From Axinella damicornis (taxonomy: Eukaryota > Porifera > Demospongiae > Axinellida > Axinellidae): DNA of 64,000 nt. The translations under genes were made by a program, and so were the position numbers. The DNA lies in NCBI GenBank assembly GCA_963931865.1, contig OZ007507.1, forward strand, positions 14,504,450 through 14,568,449. Direction: 5' to 3'. The notes under the pieces were generated by a model. That model worked only from the letters and a program-made list of their open reading frames with translations. It was not told where the DNA came from and did not search any database. Positions 10,701 to 21,890 of the stretch are shown here, one piece after another; position 1 is the stretch's first letter; each line of letters starts with the position of its first letter.

Positions 10701-12286
10701 GGGGTTTCAGCGTGAGGCCTTAGTACCAACGCAGATCACCTACCAATGGTGACAACACCACTGAAAGCTCTTAGCAGTGGGGGAAATTGCACTGCAGCAT
10801 GGGTGGGGTACAAAACTAGCCTGAGTGGAACTTGCAAAGGCTTACAGGCATCTCCTGGTGTGGTGGGATCTATTTTGACTTTGGCTCTCCCCTGTTGGCC
10901 TGAGTCTGAAATTATTTGATGCTGTGGCAGATGTACTCAAGTAAATGGGTCTTCCCCTCATATAACTATGTATTAGATGGGTAACTAGACACTACATAAT
11001 AACTCACTTGAGGTAGCTAGAAGTTGGGATATAACTATAGCTTGTGTTGCAAGCAGCTCCTAATCACAACTTTGAAGTCTGATAGCTACATCAGATGTGT
11101 AGCTCTGTGGGGTTCAGCATGGCTCCAGTACCCATGGAGTATTGAGCAAAGCCCCACAGACGGGTATATATAATGATACGGACAGCTTGATGAACGTGTT
11201 TGTGTGGCTTCCTTCATTCTGGGAAGTTACAGTACCTTGTATGACAGGCAATCACCAGTGGTCCCATTTAAGTAGATCATTGTCGATGGTCCTGATATAG
11301 GCCTTGGATAACGGCATACCCTTTACCCAATAGAATAGTATCTGGTCCATTCTTCTCTTTTTTTTCCAGAAGATGATACTGTAATCTCGGTCAAACACCA
11401 AGTGATAAGTGAGTTAGTCAGTTGAGTATGTATTACCAGTACTGTAATTGCTCAGACTTTTGCAAATTTCTTGTCATGAAGCTACTCGTGGTTAGGGAGC
11501 TACGTATACAGGGTAGGTATAAACTAGAAGTAAGGGTAGGGATTGAGAAAGAGCAAGACCAGTTAAGAAACAAAATACACAACAGGTTTGGTCCCTCTTC
11601 ATCTCAACGATACCCTGCCCCACATGCCTGCCCGACTCAATTGCCAAACCATACATAGGGGTACATTCAGCCTAGTACAGTGTGATCAATAATTGGATGG
11701 AACTGAAGATTTTAAATCTTGGTTAACATCGAGGTGCATGGATAGTTGTTGTGGGTGGGGTCATTCCACCAAGTAGGTTGGTATGAGCCAGGCATGCATG
11801 GGCAACTTGTGTCCCATCAGTTGTCCTGCAAAGACACAACTGTGGATATATGGATATATGGCTGTGAGTGAAAATCCCTCCCGGCCACACCCAGCCCTGT
11901 TGCTGCACGTAGAAATATATGGGTTATAGGGTCAGGATGTGAGCATGCACCTCCTCCATCAAGATGTTCTTGACATGATCTAGAGCCATACTGGTTTCCT
12001 CCATTTGGGCCAGTTGAGAGGCATGGGCCTCTCAATTCCCCCCAAGTTAGAAGTAAGGGTAGGAAGGAATTGAAGAAAAAAACAAGACCAGTTGAAAACA
12101 ACTGCACAACAGGTTCGGTCCCTCTTCATCTCAATGACACCCTGCCCCACATGCCTGCCCGCTCAATTGCCAAACCATACATAGGGGTACATTCAGCCTA
12201 GTACAGTGTGGTCAGTGTTTTGATGGAACTGAAGATTTTAACTCTATCAAGCCATATGTATGTCACTTCCAACTAACCTCTTGCAG
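7730..12286. other. 4.5 kb repeat-rich intron or intergenic DNA
   Basis: No convincing exon is seen. Frames at 7937-8338, 8345-8677 and 9932-10483 are open but low-complexity, lack domains and overlap repeats. Sequence around 8815-8940 (CAACAGAGAACCACCAAAC, then ACTGAAGGCCCCACCCAC) recurs near 62385-62465. A GCCCAGACCCCACCCTCT-containing block recurs at 9556 and 10362. A Pro/Gly-rich unit at about 10034-10110 is repeated at 10213-10290. The ends 11517-11720 and 12045-12243 are a direct duplication, listed separately. Confidence 0.5.
11517..12243. repeat. direct duplication of about 200 bp (11517-11720 and 12045-12243)
   Basis: The two blocks share AAGTAAGGGTAGG, then ACAGGTT(T/C)GGTCCCTCTTCATC, ACCCTGCCCCACATGCCTGC and ATTGCCAAACCATACATAGG, in the same order and orientation at about 90 percent identity. 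The second copy ends just before the acceptor of the exon at 12287, so the 5' flank of that exon has been duplicated upstream without the exon. Confidence 0.85.
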
Positions 12287-12412
12287 TCAAAATGGATTGG
12301 TGGGTGAGAATTCTCGTTATCTCTCTGATGACGCTCACTGGTGTTTTCTTGATTATTGGAGTGGCACTCTGGATTGCTGTGGGAGTGGTGGTGTCCTACC
12401 CTCCAAACGGTG
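12287..12412 (+). CDS. gene B exon: hydrophobic segment 1
   Basis: The exon is 126 nt, phase 1-1, acceptor cctcttgcag and donor gtaagt. Residues WWVRILVISLMT onward form a hydrophobic stretch of about 33 residues ending VVVSYPPNG. The string GVALWIAVGVV is identical in the paralogous exon at 37176-37292. An in-frame ATG at 12292 could be a start, but the paralogue has no ATG there and both copies keep a good acceptor, so this is more likely an internal exon. Confidence 0.8.
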
Positions 12413-12567
12413 GTAAGTTAATTGATCTAATACCCCAGTTTCAGCTTCTCCCTCCCTCCTCCCTACACCATAATCACATTGGAAGAGTTTGCTTTGGCAA
12501 AGAGTATAATTCTCTTTGTGTGTATAAGTGTGTGTGCGTGTATGTGTTTGTGTGTGCACAATGTGTG

Positions 12568-12649
<82 letters not shown>

Positions 12650-13163
12650 TGGGTGTGTGGGAGTGTTTGTGTGTGCAAAATGTGTCTGTGTGTCTCAGGC
12701 GCTTTAAGGTCTGGATATATAACCACGATTAACATGTTAGGATAGGAAATAATATCAGGTATCCTCAACATATTTCTCGGTCAGAGGATGCACAATTACG
12801 TGTAAGTTTTATACAAATGGTGAAATGCATCACCAAAAAGGTCACATGCATGCAAATCATTGTGCGTTTCCACTCGGTGTTACTGAATTGCCAATCCTCT
12901 GACCAACCGTTCATTAATAGACTTCATTCCTTGGTAATTCATACATGCCCACACTTTCTACAAATCAGCAACACCCTCGAAAATTGCAGGCATCCTTCAT
13001 AGCTACAAATGCATATGCATATATAATGAGTGGGTGTGGCTTTGGGTGGGCTATGGCTGTGGCCTGTTGAGGGATATCAAACTATATACCCATATCGTTC
13101 GAAATATTATGTGAAACATGTTCTCATCCAGTCCCTAATGCACCTGAGGCATTTGTGTGTGCA

Positions 13164-13199
<36 letters not shown>

Positions 13200-13229
13200 A
13201 ACATGTGTGTGTGTGTGTGTGTGTGTGCA

Positions 13230-13296
<67 letters not shown>

Positions 13297-13297
13297 A

Positions 13298-13349
<52 letters not shown>

Positions 13350-16300
13350 TTCAGACTGGTAGCAAGCAGAAATGGAGTGGACAGGCCAGATCGTTGAATT
13401 TTCCATGCATAGCATGGAGAGATATGCAAAGTACGCACGTTCGCGTGAAGCACAGAATTTTTTTCATTCAGGAAGCTCTCTAAGGCACAAGCTTCTTCTT
13501 TCTTTGTATTTTCACGACCAATAAGACTTCTTCCAGTGGTGCGAAAAAGCATTGGGAATGTTTTGAACCACAAAGTCACAAAGTGGTCCAAATTGGTTGT
13601 CTTCTTCTTTCTTTCTTACTTTCTTCTTTCTTCAGACTGGCTAGCTAGCTCAATAGTGCTTATGATGGTTTTTGCATGAAATGGCAGCATATTATATACA
13701 GTTCAGTATACTTCATTATGCATGCATGGTCTATTATGTGAAACGATATGTAGACTATACTGAACTCTTTTATGCAATCGTCCCTTGTTTCCTTACTTTT
13801 AGCCACTCAGCTATCCCTACACCTCCATACATTTCTACTCTCATACTTAACTCTGTTTTATGTACTATAATGTTTGTCTAGTTAGTGCCGTTCTGCTGTT
13901 CCTACGTACATCTTGTTACATTTTCATATATTTTTTCCTCTCAGACATATTTGATTTGAGTTTCCGTAACTCTCGTGATGGACTGGTTATCTCAGGATTT
14001 GTTTTCTCCATTTTGGCCTTCATTTATGGCATAGCAGCTATGATCTTGGTTGTCTATACGAAATTGCCATCTGGAAAATGTAAGGAACTGCCATCAGGAT
14101 CACTCATTCATTCATTCAAAATCAACAACAGTGCCATACCACGATTGAGACAAGCTTTGAATATACAGTAGCCAGGGTGGAACTGGGGTCAGGTTGTTTT
14201 GTCCCACTCCCGTCCCATCCCAGTTTTTAATAAAACTCTACTGGAACATGCATGTGGCACTGTGAACATTACGTAAGTAATAATGGCATGTGACTTCTGT
14301 GTTATTACCAGTGAGGACAATTGTGGCTAACGAGTGTCAAGAGAAAGTAAGTAGAGCCTACTAAGTTAGCCCTCTGAAGACGTATAGTATACATCAGAGG
14401 CTGATATCTAAATACACTGTAAAATTATAAATAACGCACGAAACATAATTTTGACACAAATGGCACCCCATAACTCGAGTCATGGCATTGAAATGCTGAT
14501 ATTACTGACTATTATTATACACTGATCTAACAAGGAATGGATTTACTCCCCACAGGTGCTACCTGCTGTATAGTGGTGATGATAATCCTTCTTTGTCTGT
14601 CAGTGATTGGAATCCTATTTGCCATCATTGTGTGTTACATGCACTTCAAGGAGAGACAAGGTACATAAGCGATCCCTGGGACTGGTCGTTTCCTGTAATG
14701 GTAACTGTCATCCTGTGAATGTACCGATTCGTGATCAAACATTTCCTTGTAAGGATTTGTCAAACTTTTGTCCCTCATACCGGCTGTAACCATAAGATAG
14801 GGATCAAACCTTTTGTTTTCTTGGAACCGCACCGCAGCTAGGATGCCTGTATAAACATGCTCCTTTCCAGAGTATCTGCAGGTGTCACTGCCACAATTAA
14901 TCTTTGTCCTTTTACCCTTGACCTCTGTGTAGCTAAGTAGCAAATGAATAGTCGTATGTTTTCCAGACTGAATTGTAGTCTTTGATTGAGACCTTGGATC
15001 AATCATAATAGTGTACCATGGAACTCGCAAAGATGCCCCCAGATTGGGTGTCTTCTACTTTCTCTGGTCTTCGGAAGTGTTTTATCTTGTGGTTTGATTA
15101 AAGAGCTCTCTCTGTCCTCTCTGCATGCCAATTGCTGTTACAACTGTTAGGACAGAGAGAGCTCTTTAATCAAACCACAAGATAAACAATTCCCAAGACC
15201 AGAGAAAGTAGAAGACACCCAATCTGGGGGCATATTTGTGAGCTCAATGGTACACTAGTTGATTTATGTGCTTATTTCAAGTCTCCAAAATTATAGCGGT
15301 GAACACAACAGAAGTATTTGTCACCAAAAGTGATCAGACGTTCCAATACAAAAAAGCATGAAATACGGGTGACAGAAGTGCTCCAGGACTGCAACAGGTT
15401 CGGGTAGTTTTCAACCATGCTAAAGCAATCTGGCTAGTTAAAACAGCTGCCAGACAAGTGACTAACTTTCAACAGGCACGTTGAATTCCAGTTGAGCAAT
15501 GAGACGTTTACTTTTGACTAGGTTCAGCATGGTCAAAACCCCATGAACTCATTGCAGTCCAAATCTCAGCACCGCATCAACATTTTGCATAACTTAACCC
15601 CCTCAACCGCCGAATTTCAGTGGAAAAACTTAGTACCTGCGGAGAAAGAGAATAATTATAATGCACCAAAATAATGAAAATATGTCTTTCAAACATCCCT
15701 CCAGATGACAATGTTGTTTCTTACATACATTAATGTATCAATCAGACATTCATGTGGTTTCATCTTTGTGCTTATCATGTATAGGTGACACAAAGGACAC
15801 AGGTAGAAGGTATGTTCACATTCATGTATGTATGTGATACATGCAGTCAAGCTAGTTCATTGCACACCTATTTTTACCTTGTTACGTGGGGTAGCAGACA
15901 GTATGTGGAGTTAGTGGAAATATGTATTTCCCTGAGCTGAAGGTGAGACATAATACATATTGCCGCTACTACCCACATAAATGAGAATGGCAGTTGTAAG
16001 TTAAAAATGGCTGATACCTAGCCTTTAATACAGCACACACAGAGATGTGCCCCGGCAACCTGGGGTTTCCTGATGAGTTTGAGACTACCAGTATATTAGC
16101 AAGTATTAGTTACACACAGTGACTTGTCAATGGAAATAGCAAACGGAAGTTCTGATGAAGTTTAGTGAAATTGTTGCACTTTCAATGTGACATTCTTCCA
16201 TTCACACTACACCTACTGAATACAGAAGTTTTGACATAAAAGTATATCCACGCCAAGCGCTCTGTTGGTTGTATGTAGTCCAGTTACGTTATGCTGCATG

Positions 16301-19005
16301 TGTGAGGATGCCAGAAAGCAAGTCTGGTCTTACATTCTGGTACCACTGGCTAGGACAAGCACTGCATGTGTTCACTCCTTAACACAATGTATTAGGTACT
16401 AATTACCCCTTCACCCGTTTAGTCCTAAGGAAGATGAACAAAAAGATCTCAATTCAAAGAAACAGGTACTAAAACCACCACATTGTACAGATAGTTAATC
16501 CCCTAGCTTCTTCTAATACATGTACACCTATCAATACAACTTCATGCACTAACAGTATTAGATTATGGTATTTGTTGATCATGAGAGGGTGTGTACCTTA
16601 TTTTTGCGGGAGTTATAGGGACCAGAGACCATAGGGAATTAGCAATAGACAACTATAATCATCAATGTACCAAACTGCTTGTGACGCCTTGAGCTACTTC
16701 GTAGAAAACCAGCATTTTCGAAACTCCAATTAAAGGATCCACTGACCAAATGACCCTTAACACAAGAAAATCGAGTCCTGGAATTAATGAGTCTACTTTA
16801 ACACAAGACAACATTGTAATTAATTTAGTATACCTAGTATTAAAAGATGGTAGTATCACTGATCTCATCTTTGGAAGTTGATGAGTTGCAACCATACTTC
16901 CAGTAGGTCAGCCATAGCTAGGGCAAGCTCACCATCTCATCACAATGATACATGTCTTGCTTTACTCTTATACGTTTTGGGTTCTTCATCGGACTCGGAC
17001 TGCATCTACGATGCTTATAGTTTGCTCCGATGTCACGTACTGCTTACAACAGTTGAAGTGAGCAATGGCAACCAATTGGACCTACTCAACCACTAAGTTG
17101 AGTTTGTGCACAATTAATATACAACGGATGACAGTGGTCATGCATGATGGTGTAGTCAGTGCACCTTCTTAATTGTAGTATACAGAGGCATTAATTCCCT
17201 GCCAGGAGTGTAAAAATGAATGCAGAACATTGTGGGGTGAGCGTGAGCAAGCTTCATGTATTTTAGCCACTGAGAGATTGTGGAATCAAAAGTTGCTGAG
17301 AGTCACTCAGCAAAGTCACACTCATGACTTGCAGGATGTTTGCATGTGTTAGTACATTGTTGGCACAAGCCTAGCTGGGTAGCTACTGGTAGTCTCGACC
17401 CTTCGCACACACACGCCAACTGCCCAATTGTTTTATTTTTGAGGCAGTTGGCGATAGGTCACTGCATGTTGCCATTGGTAATAGTCCATGTTCCAATTAT
17501 ACGTTCCGGCACTTGTTTGCTGAAATTCCAGTCCTATAATAGTGTGTCTTCTGTTGACTGTTCAGATAGGAGTGATTTTTATCTTTGTACATACCATGTA
17601 GGTGTCACGGGGGGTACAGAGGAAAGGTATGTTCACATACATGCATGAATGTATGTAATACAGTCAAGCTAGTTCATTGCATGCCCGTTGTTATGTGGGC
17701 TAGTGGAGAGCATGGGGAATAAGTGTACAAGTGAGTAGAAGCATTTATCCTGGGGCAAAGGTCAGAGATAATACATAATTACTAACCCCTACACATGATA
17801 GCACGTGCTAATCTCACAACCTGGAATTCATGTAGCTTTATCTTTGTATATATCATTTGGATGTCACAGACAGTGCTGACGAACGGTATGTTCACATAAT
17901 ATATAATACAGCCAAGATTGTTCATTGCATGCATATTACCATGTTACATACATGGGTGTTTTCCCGAACTGAAGGTGAGAGATAATATACATATTGCGTA
18001 TACAACATGTGGCACATGGTTGAAAATCATCAGAGGTATTTCCATACTCCTCAGCACTCTGCATGCTGCTGCAGTTACTAGACATGCTGAATATTCAAGC
18101 AGTTGTTTGTTTAGACTTTCACTTAAATTATAACATTCGTAACATTTTGACTTTCCCTTTTAGTTTGGGGGATTTTCCACTGCGACGTTTCGATGAAAAC
18201 ATTGAGGTATTATATTGCACCAGTAATTATAACTGAAGTTATTTAAATGCATGTGTACTTATCAATACAACTTACAAGTTATCTCTGTAATAATTATTAT
18301 GGTAGTTGCTGAGAGGGTATATATGTAGTACAGTTGTCAGGCAGTAAACCAACAGATTAAGAGTCTGAGGGCGATAGCCTGAGGATGGGGTTTGTTGCCA
18401 TAAATCCCTGACAACTGTACTATATATAAGTGCTATACACATATCCCTCGAGGCTGTGCAGCAGCATACATGATTGGTCCGCACAGCAACGTACCTGACT
18501 CGTCCACCTACGTATACTCACATCCTATACATTCATTACTAATAAGTGCAACAACAAACTTGTGACGAAGTGCATACTTTCACAGATATCACTGATCAAC
18601 AGCAATCGATCATCTTTGGAAATTTACATTGCCAGCACAATAACATCCACCTTTCACTTGTCTTGAAATGTCTGATTAAAAGAATAGGTTTGAGAGAATA
18701 GAATAATATGAAGGTGTAATGTACATCAAGGGTTTTGTGTTTATTACCACTCAAATAACAATGCAATCAATGAAGCTTGCAAACTATGACGTGCATAGAA
18801 GGCAGTGCCCAGCTGCTTTGAGTCAATTAATGAAATTCACCCTTGCTGTTGGTACTAATCCATTCTCCTCATTGCTGTAGAATCTACATACCTGTTCCAA
18901 TCCTGTGCAATGTAGCATGCAAATCTTCTGTTGACTATTCAGGAAGAGCCATACAGCAGCGTGGGTCACAAGGCTCACCTACCTGACCAGACTAACTTGA
19001 AAGTG
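12287..19005 (+). CDS. gene B: multi-pass membrane protein with small tail exons (gene-level entry)
   Basis: Exons at 12287-12412, 13945-14079 and 14556-14660 each carry one hydrophobic segment and all are phase 1-1. They are followed by tiny phase-changing exons (25 nt, 43 nt) and a phase-0 exon (63 nt) that encode a charged, probably cytoplasmic tail. The minus-strand set at 37292-31289 is a clear paralogue, exon by exon. I do not recognise the family. If the three segments span the membrane with the tail inside, the N-terminus is outside, which fits attachment to an ectodomain encoded upstream (receptor A, in phase). The alternative is an independent gene starting at ATG 12292. The last tail exon of the paralogue looks decayed here (see 19195). 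Confidence 0.65.
12519..12690. repeat. (GT)n microsatellite
   Basis: An almost pure GT dinucleotide tract of about 75 bp with degenerate GT-rich flanks, inside the intron after the 12287 exon. Open frames across it on both strands are artefacts of the repeat. Confidence 0.97.
13154..13345. repeat. higher-order (GT)n array with GCAACATG interruptions
   Basis: GT tracts are broken at intervals of about 30-45 bp by the same GTGCAACATGTG interruption (near 13159, 13198, 13227, 13260 and 13295). The identical interruption shows that the array grew by duplication of a larger unit, not only by dinucleotide slippage. Confidence 0.9.
13695..13830. mobile_element. degenerate foldback element copy
   Basis: ATGTGAAACGATATGTAGACTATACTGAAC and CGTCCCTTGTTTCCTTACTTTTAGCC match, with many changes, the right arm of the palindromes at 47690-47945 and 63765-64000. 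It is an old copy in the intron before the 13945 exon. Confidence 0.55.
13945..14079 (+). CDS. gene B exon: hydrophobic segment 2
   Basis: The exon is 135 nt, phase 1-1, acceptor cctctcag and donor gtaagg. After DIFDLSFRNSRDG comes the membrane segment starting LVISGFVFSILAF and ending LVVY. The strings RD-LVISGFVFSILAF are conserved in the paralogue at 36647-36799. The exon ends in a short basic piece (TKLPSGK). Confidence 0.88.
14556..14660 (+). CDS. gene B exon: hydrophobic segment 3
   Basis: The exon is 105 nt, phase 1-1, acceptor ctccccacag and donor gtacat. It encodes a Cys pair (ATCC), a membrane segment IVVMIILLCLSVIGILFAII and the polar end HFKERQ. The minus-strand paralogue has two copies of this exon (35587-35700 and 34013-34111). 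The ATCC/AACC start and the LLCLSLIGIPFAII-like core are shared by all three. Confidence 0.85.
15010..15256. mobile_element. foldback (hairpin) element
   Basis: The left arm from AGTGTACCATGGAACTCGCAA through about 15120 pairs with the right arm from about 15150 to 15256. The arms are about 105 bp with only a few mismatches, and the loop is about 30 bp. The transcript of this gene B intron would fold into a long stem. There are no coding features and no second copy in this window. Confidence 0.9.
15785..15809 (+). CDS. gene B exon: 25-nt micro-exon, copy 1
   Basis: An acceptor ending tatag and a donor gtatgt bound 25 nt encoding GDTKDTGR, phase 1 in and phase 2 out. The size is very small, but the same 25-nt exon with the same flanks recurs at 17602, and the phase shift it makes is exactly what the following 43-nt exon needs. 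Confidence 0.6.
16423..16465 (+). CDS. gene B exon: 43-nt tail exon, copy 1
   Basis: Acceptor cgtttag, donor gtacta, phase 2 in and phase 0 out. It encodes SPKEDEQKDLNSKKQ, strongly charged, consistent with a cytoplasmic tail. The paralogous exon at 32565-32649 has the same phases and a Lys-rich sequence. A second copy of exactly the same length lies at 18164. Confidence 0.6.
17602..17626 (+). CDS. gene B exon: 25-nt micro-exon, copy 2
   Basis: Acceptor catgtag, donor gtatgt, 25 nt encoding GVTGGTEER, phase 1 to 2. Its downstream intron (TATGTTCACAT, then GTCAAGCTAGTTCATTGCA) matches that of copy 1, so this is part of a tandem duplication. It could be an alternative to copy 1. Using both in series would break the frame unless the 43-nt exon follows each. 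Confidence 0.55.
17861..17885 (+). pseudogene. third micro-exon copy with lost acceptor
   Basis: ATGTCACAGACAGTGCTGACGAACG aligns with the two 25-nt micro-exons and keeps the gtatgt donor and the conserved downstream intron. The acceptor AG at the aligned position is GG (catttgg), so the exon is probably skipped unless an internal AG is used. Confidence 0.6.
18164..18206 (+). CDS. gene B exon: 43-nt tail exon, copy 2
   Basis: Acceptor cccttttag, donor gtatta, phase 2 to 0, encoding SLGDFPLRRFDENIE. It has the same length and phases as copy 1, and the downstream intron shares TATCAATACAACTT and TTGCTGAGAGGGT-like stretches with it. The encoded residues have diverged, which suggests either relaxed constraint or a distinct alternative tail. 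Confidence 0.5.
18316..18430. repeat. hairpin with AGTACAGTTGTCAGG arms
   Basis: Left TATATGTAGTACAGTTGTCAGG and right CCTGACAACTGTACTATATATA are inverted repeats of about 20 bp around a GC-richer core of about 70 bp. It is a small MITE-like unit. Confidence 0.75.
18943..19005 (+). CDS. gene B exon: tail exon with EEPYSSV motif
   Basis: The exon is 63 nt, phase 0-0, acceptor gactattcag and donor gtgaga. It encodes EEPYSSVGHKAHLPDQTNLKV. The paralogous exon at 31542-31625 begins EEAYSTLQH and is preceded by the same CTGTTGACT(A/G)TTCAG. Glu-x-x-Tyr-x-x-Val could be a phosphotyrosine site, but that is only motif-level evidence. Confidence 0.7.
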
Positions 19006-19194
19006 GTGAGATATTACCAAGTATACCTTGACAACCCTTGACTTAATGGGAACGGACATGTAGATTACATGTATGAACATATGTGATCAAGAGGACATGG
19101 ACATAATATACCAGCTTGTGACAGAATGATTAGACAATATACATTATTACAATATTGCCTGGGAACCTCAATACTCTCACTGTCATGCATGGAG

Positions 19195-19360
19195 AACCTG
19201 ACACACTGTGTTACAATCATCACAAAAATGCATTTATACATAATCAACGTGAGAACTAGCTATCACCCACACTTCTCTGGTTCTCTTCAAACTATCTCAC
19301 ATGCAACAAATAGTACCTCCATACTTTCAGAAAAAATGTGCAGTTCTGCCCATGTCTTGT
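19195..19360 (+). pseudogene. decayed last tail exon of gene B
   Basis: CTCAATACTCTCACTGTCATGCATGGAGAACCTGAC aligns with the 5' border of the gene F exon at 31396 (CTCTCAATGTCATGCAG then GGAGAACATGAC). Here the acceptor CAG reads CAT, and the following sequence no longer keeps the paralogue's frame. Gene B has therefore lost this exon or uses a site I cannot see. Confidence 0.55.
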
Positions 19361-20514
19361 GCATATAGCCGAAAACAGCTGTCCTTCACAACAGCTATCA
19401 CTCTGAGATCAATGTCCTTTTTGTAGCTGCTCTCCCACGACTGCATGGGGTCCATATAATTATTATGTAGTGGCAGCGGACAATGAACTCTAATATGTAC
19501 ATTCCATCAGCGTTGTGACTTCATCCACTGCAATGATTCTGTTAGAAGCTTAACTGGGTTCAGCACTAAACATAGTGCATGTAGTCAATCAACATAACTA
19601 GGTATCCTCACCCTAGCATTAGTCCCAGATCTCCCTGGTTTGGTCAATGACTTGAGGTAACTACAGTAGTGAAGAGTAAGTAAATGAGAAAGCTACCTAC
19701 TGCATGCAATATTCTCTTGATGAGTCTATGTACATGCTTTTGATACCAGCTGGCCTTCACAATTTGCTGAGTCTTCTGCCTCTGTGCACTACTGACCAGT
19801 TTGAGTATTGCAAGGGTGTTTGCATTCTGCCACAGGCAGTGTCTGTACTTCCACATAGACTGAAATGAGCTAAGAAATCTGTGTGAATTACAAGAAACAA
19901 GAAAAGCCCTCATAAGTTATCACTTTTGTGCTATGCACTGCTACTTTTCTACAACTGAATAATTCTGCTTCTCAGTCTGCAATTGTCACTGTGTCACTAG
20001 TGGTACATAATCTTTGAACTTTCCTGTACGAGGCACTTAGTCTATTAATGTTTGAAATTGAAAGCATCTTCCAACTGCATGCTGAACAAGATCATTACTG
20101 GTGTCTTTCAATCGGGCAGTCACATACATGTATCTGGGCTGAAACACCTGTCTGTGTTTACACTCAGACAAACATTCATTTCACCTCTCTCCAAATTAAG
20201 ACAAACCACATTTGTAGCAATTAACACAGTGTCATAATGGAGAGCAGGTTTGGGTGCATGGGTTGTGTTCTACACTCTGCATTGACAGACATGTAGCCAG
20301 GAGTACAGCCAATATAGACATTTTCAGTGTCCTTACACATTCATGACTGGCTAGGTAATGCTAGTGGGGTTTGATTGGATCTCCACCAGGACTGATCTCC
20401 ACCCATATCTTCATAATTATATATGCTTATATTTCATGAGCATGGTGGTAACCCAGTAGCCACCCTTATACATGTATACACACACTCACACATAATTATA
20501 TTCACACACATGCA

Positions 20515-20547
<33 letters not shown>

Positions 20548-21890
20548 CACCCAGCACAGTCAGAAGGAGGAAGGGAATGAAAAAGAGACAGAATTGAAGT
20601 GAGCAAAGCATGCCTTGAATGGTAGCATTGCTCCCAGGCCAGGCCCTCATCCATAGTCACTTTTTCTAGAGATTTGGTCATTAAAGTTGGGGAGCTGTGT
20701 GAAAAGCAAGATTACTTACATGTAGCTACTGATGTATAAAGAAATAGGCGAGGAGAGAGGAGTCAGCAATCATCCTCTTCCTCACATCTACAGGAACTAG
20801 GCAGACATAACAAAAACCAGTGGGGCTAGAATTATGGAGATGTGGTCTGTTTCAGCAGTTTAATTCTCATCCCAACAGGAGTTAGACAATTTCCAAGAAG
20901 TATACCATGCATATAGGACAACAGAAACAGAGAAACGTTTTAGCCTGGCCTACAAGCTATAGATAGGTTTGCACAGCTTTTCTGATTCGTGAACTTTTAT
21001 AGATTTATGCAGCAGTTTACAAGTGTTGTTGTAGAACCAGTTTTGTTTGCCTTGGCCATTTTATGAATGTGAAATTTTGTTGATTGAACAAGTCATGCAC
21101 CTTGAATGCAACTTTCAATTTTATATATTTGGTGCATGTGAGAAGCCCACCAGCATTGATGTTGTGCACCAGACTCCATGCACATAATGACTGTGCTACT
21201 TTCACTTTGAATGCCACACATTCTGAATCATAAGTAGACTACACAGGGTGGTGCTTCAGAGAATGTTGTATACAACTTAGGGGTTATGCGGATCGGATGT
21301 CAAATGAAAGCTGTGCAATTAATGTTACAGTATTCGGTCCAAAGAGGTTACTGCACTACACAACTGTGTATCTCCTTGATCCTTCTACCTGACATCACAA
21401 AGATTCTTCACTTTGTTGTTGCTATAACAGTTTGCAGCTTTTGAAATTCCTTTTAGGTATTATATAGCTAGTCTAGCTCATTACATGCACCCTTGGTTGC
21501 TGTTATATATCAAAAAATATGCATATAGCTATGTCTATAGGTTGCTACTTTAGTATACCCAGCAGATTCTGCAGAGAACAGGCAGTTATAGTACATGATT
21601 GGTCCGCACAGCAACGTACCTGACTCGTCCACTTACGTATACTCACATCCTATACATTCATTACTAATAAGTGCAACAACAAATTTGTGACGACGTGCTT
21701 TCACAGATATATATCACTGATCAACAACAATCGATCGTCTTTGGGAATTTACATAGGCAGTAATGCCACCACAATAGCCACTGAAAGTTCAGTAAACAGT
21801 TGGCCATACGGAGGAATTAGCTATCCAAGTCAGTCCTATTCACGCGCTTGTTCCTATAGTATTGGAAGAATGGAGTGAACGAAACACCTG
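19361..21890. other. gene-poor stretch downstream of gene B
   Basis: I see no exon. It contains CA-rich sequence at 20460-20545 and the second copy of a 165-bp direct repeat at 21592-21758. A tract near 21456-21500 weakly resembles the introns following the micro-exons. The transcription end of gene B is presumably here, but no poly(A) signal can be assigned with confidence. Confidence 0.4.

Larger units (their letters stand above)
18468..21758. repeat. direct repeat pair of about 165 bp (18468-18632 and 21592-21758)
   Basis: Both blocks run ATGATTGGTCCGCACAGC, TACCTGACTCGTCCAC, CATCCTATACATTCATTACT and ATCACTGATCAACA, at about 93 percent identity in the same orientation. They flank the last visible exon of gene B, so a larger segment may have been duplicated. 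In between I see CA-rich DNA at 20460-20545 and no further exon. Confidence 0.85.

Noticed and set aside
12292..12294. ATG as the definite start of gene B
   Set aside because: A strong acceptor precedes it in the same phase as the paralogous exon at 37292, which has no ATG, so an internal exon is more likely. Not fully excluded.
12353..13591. Long Cys/Val and His/Thr repeat frames on both strands
   Set aside because: They translate GT/CA dinucleotide tracts. The frames are open by composition only.
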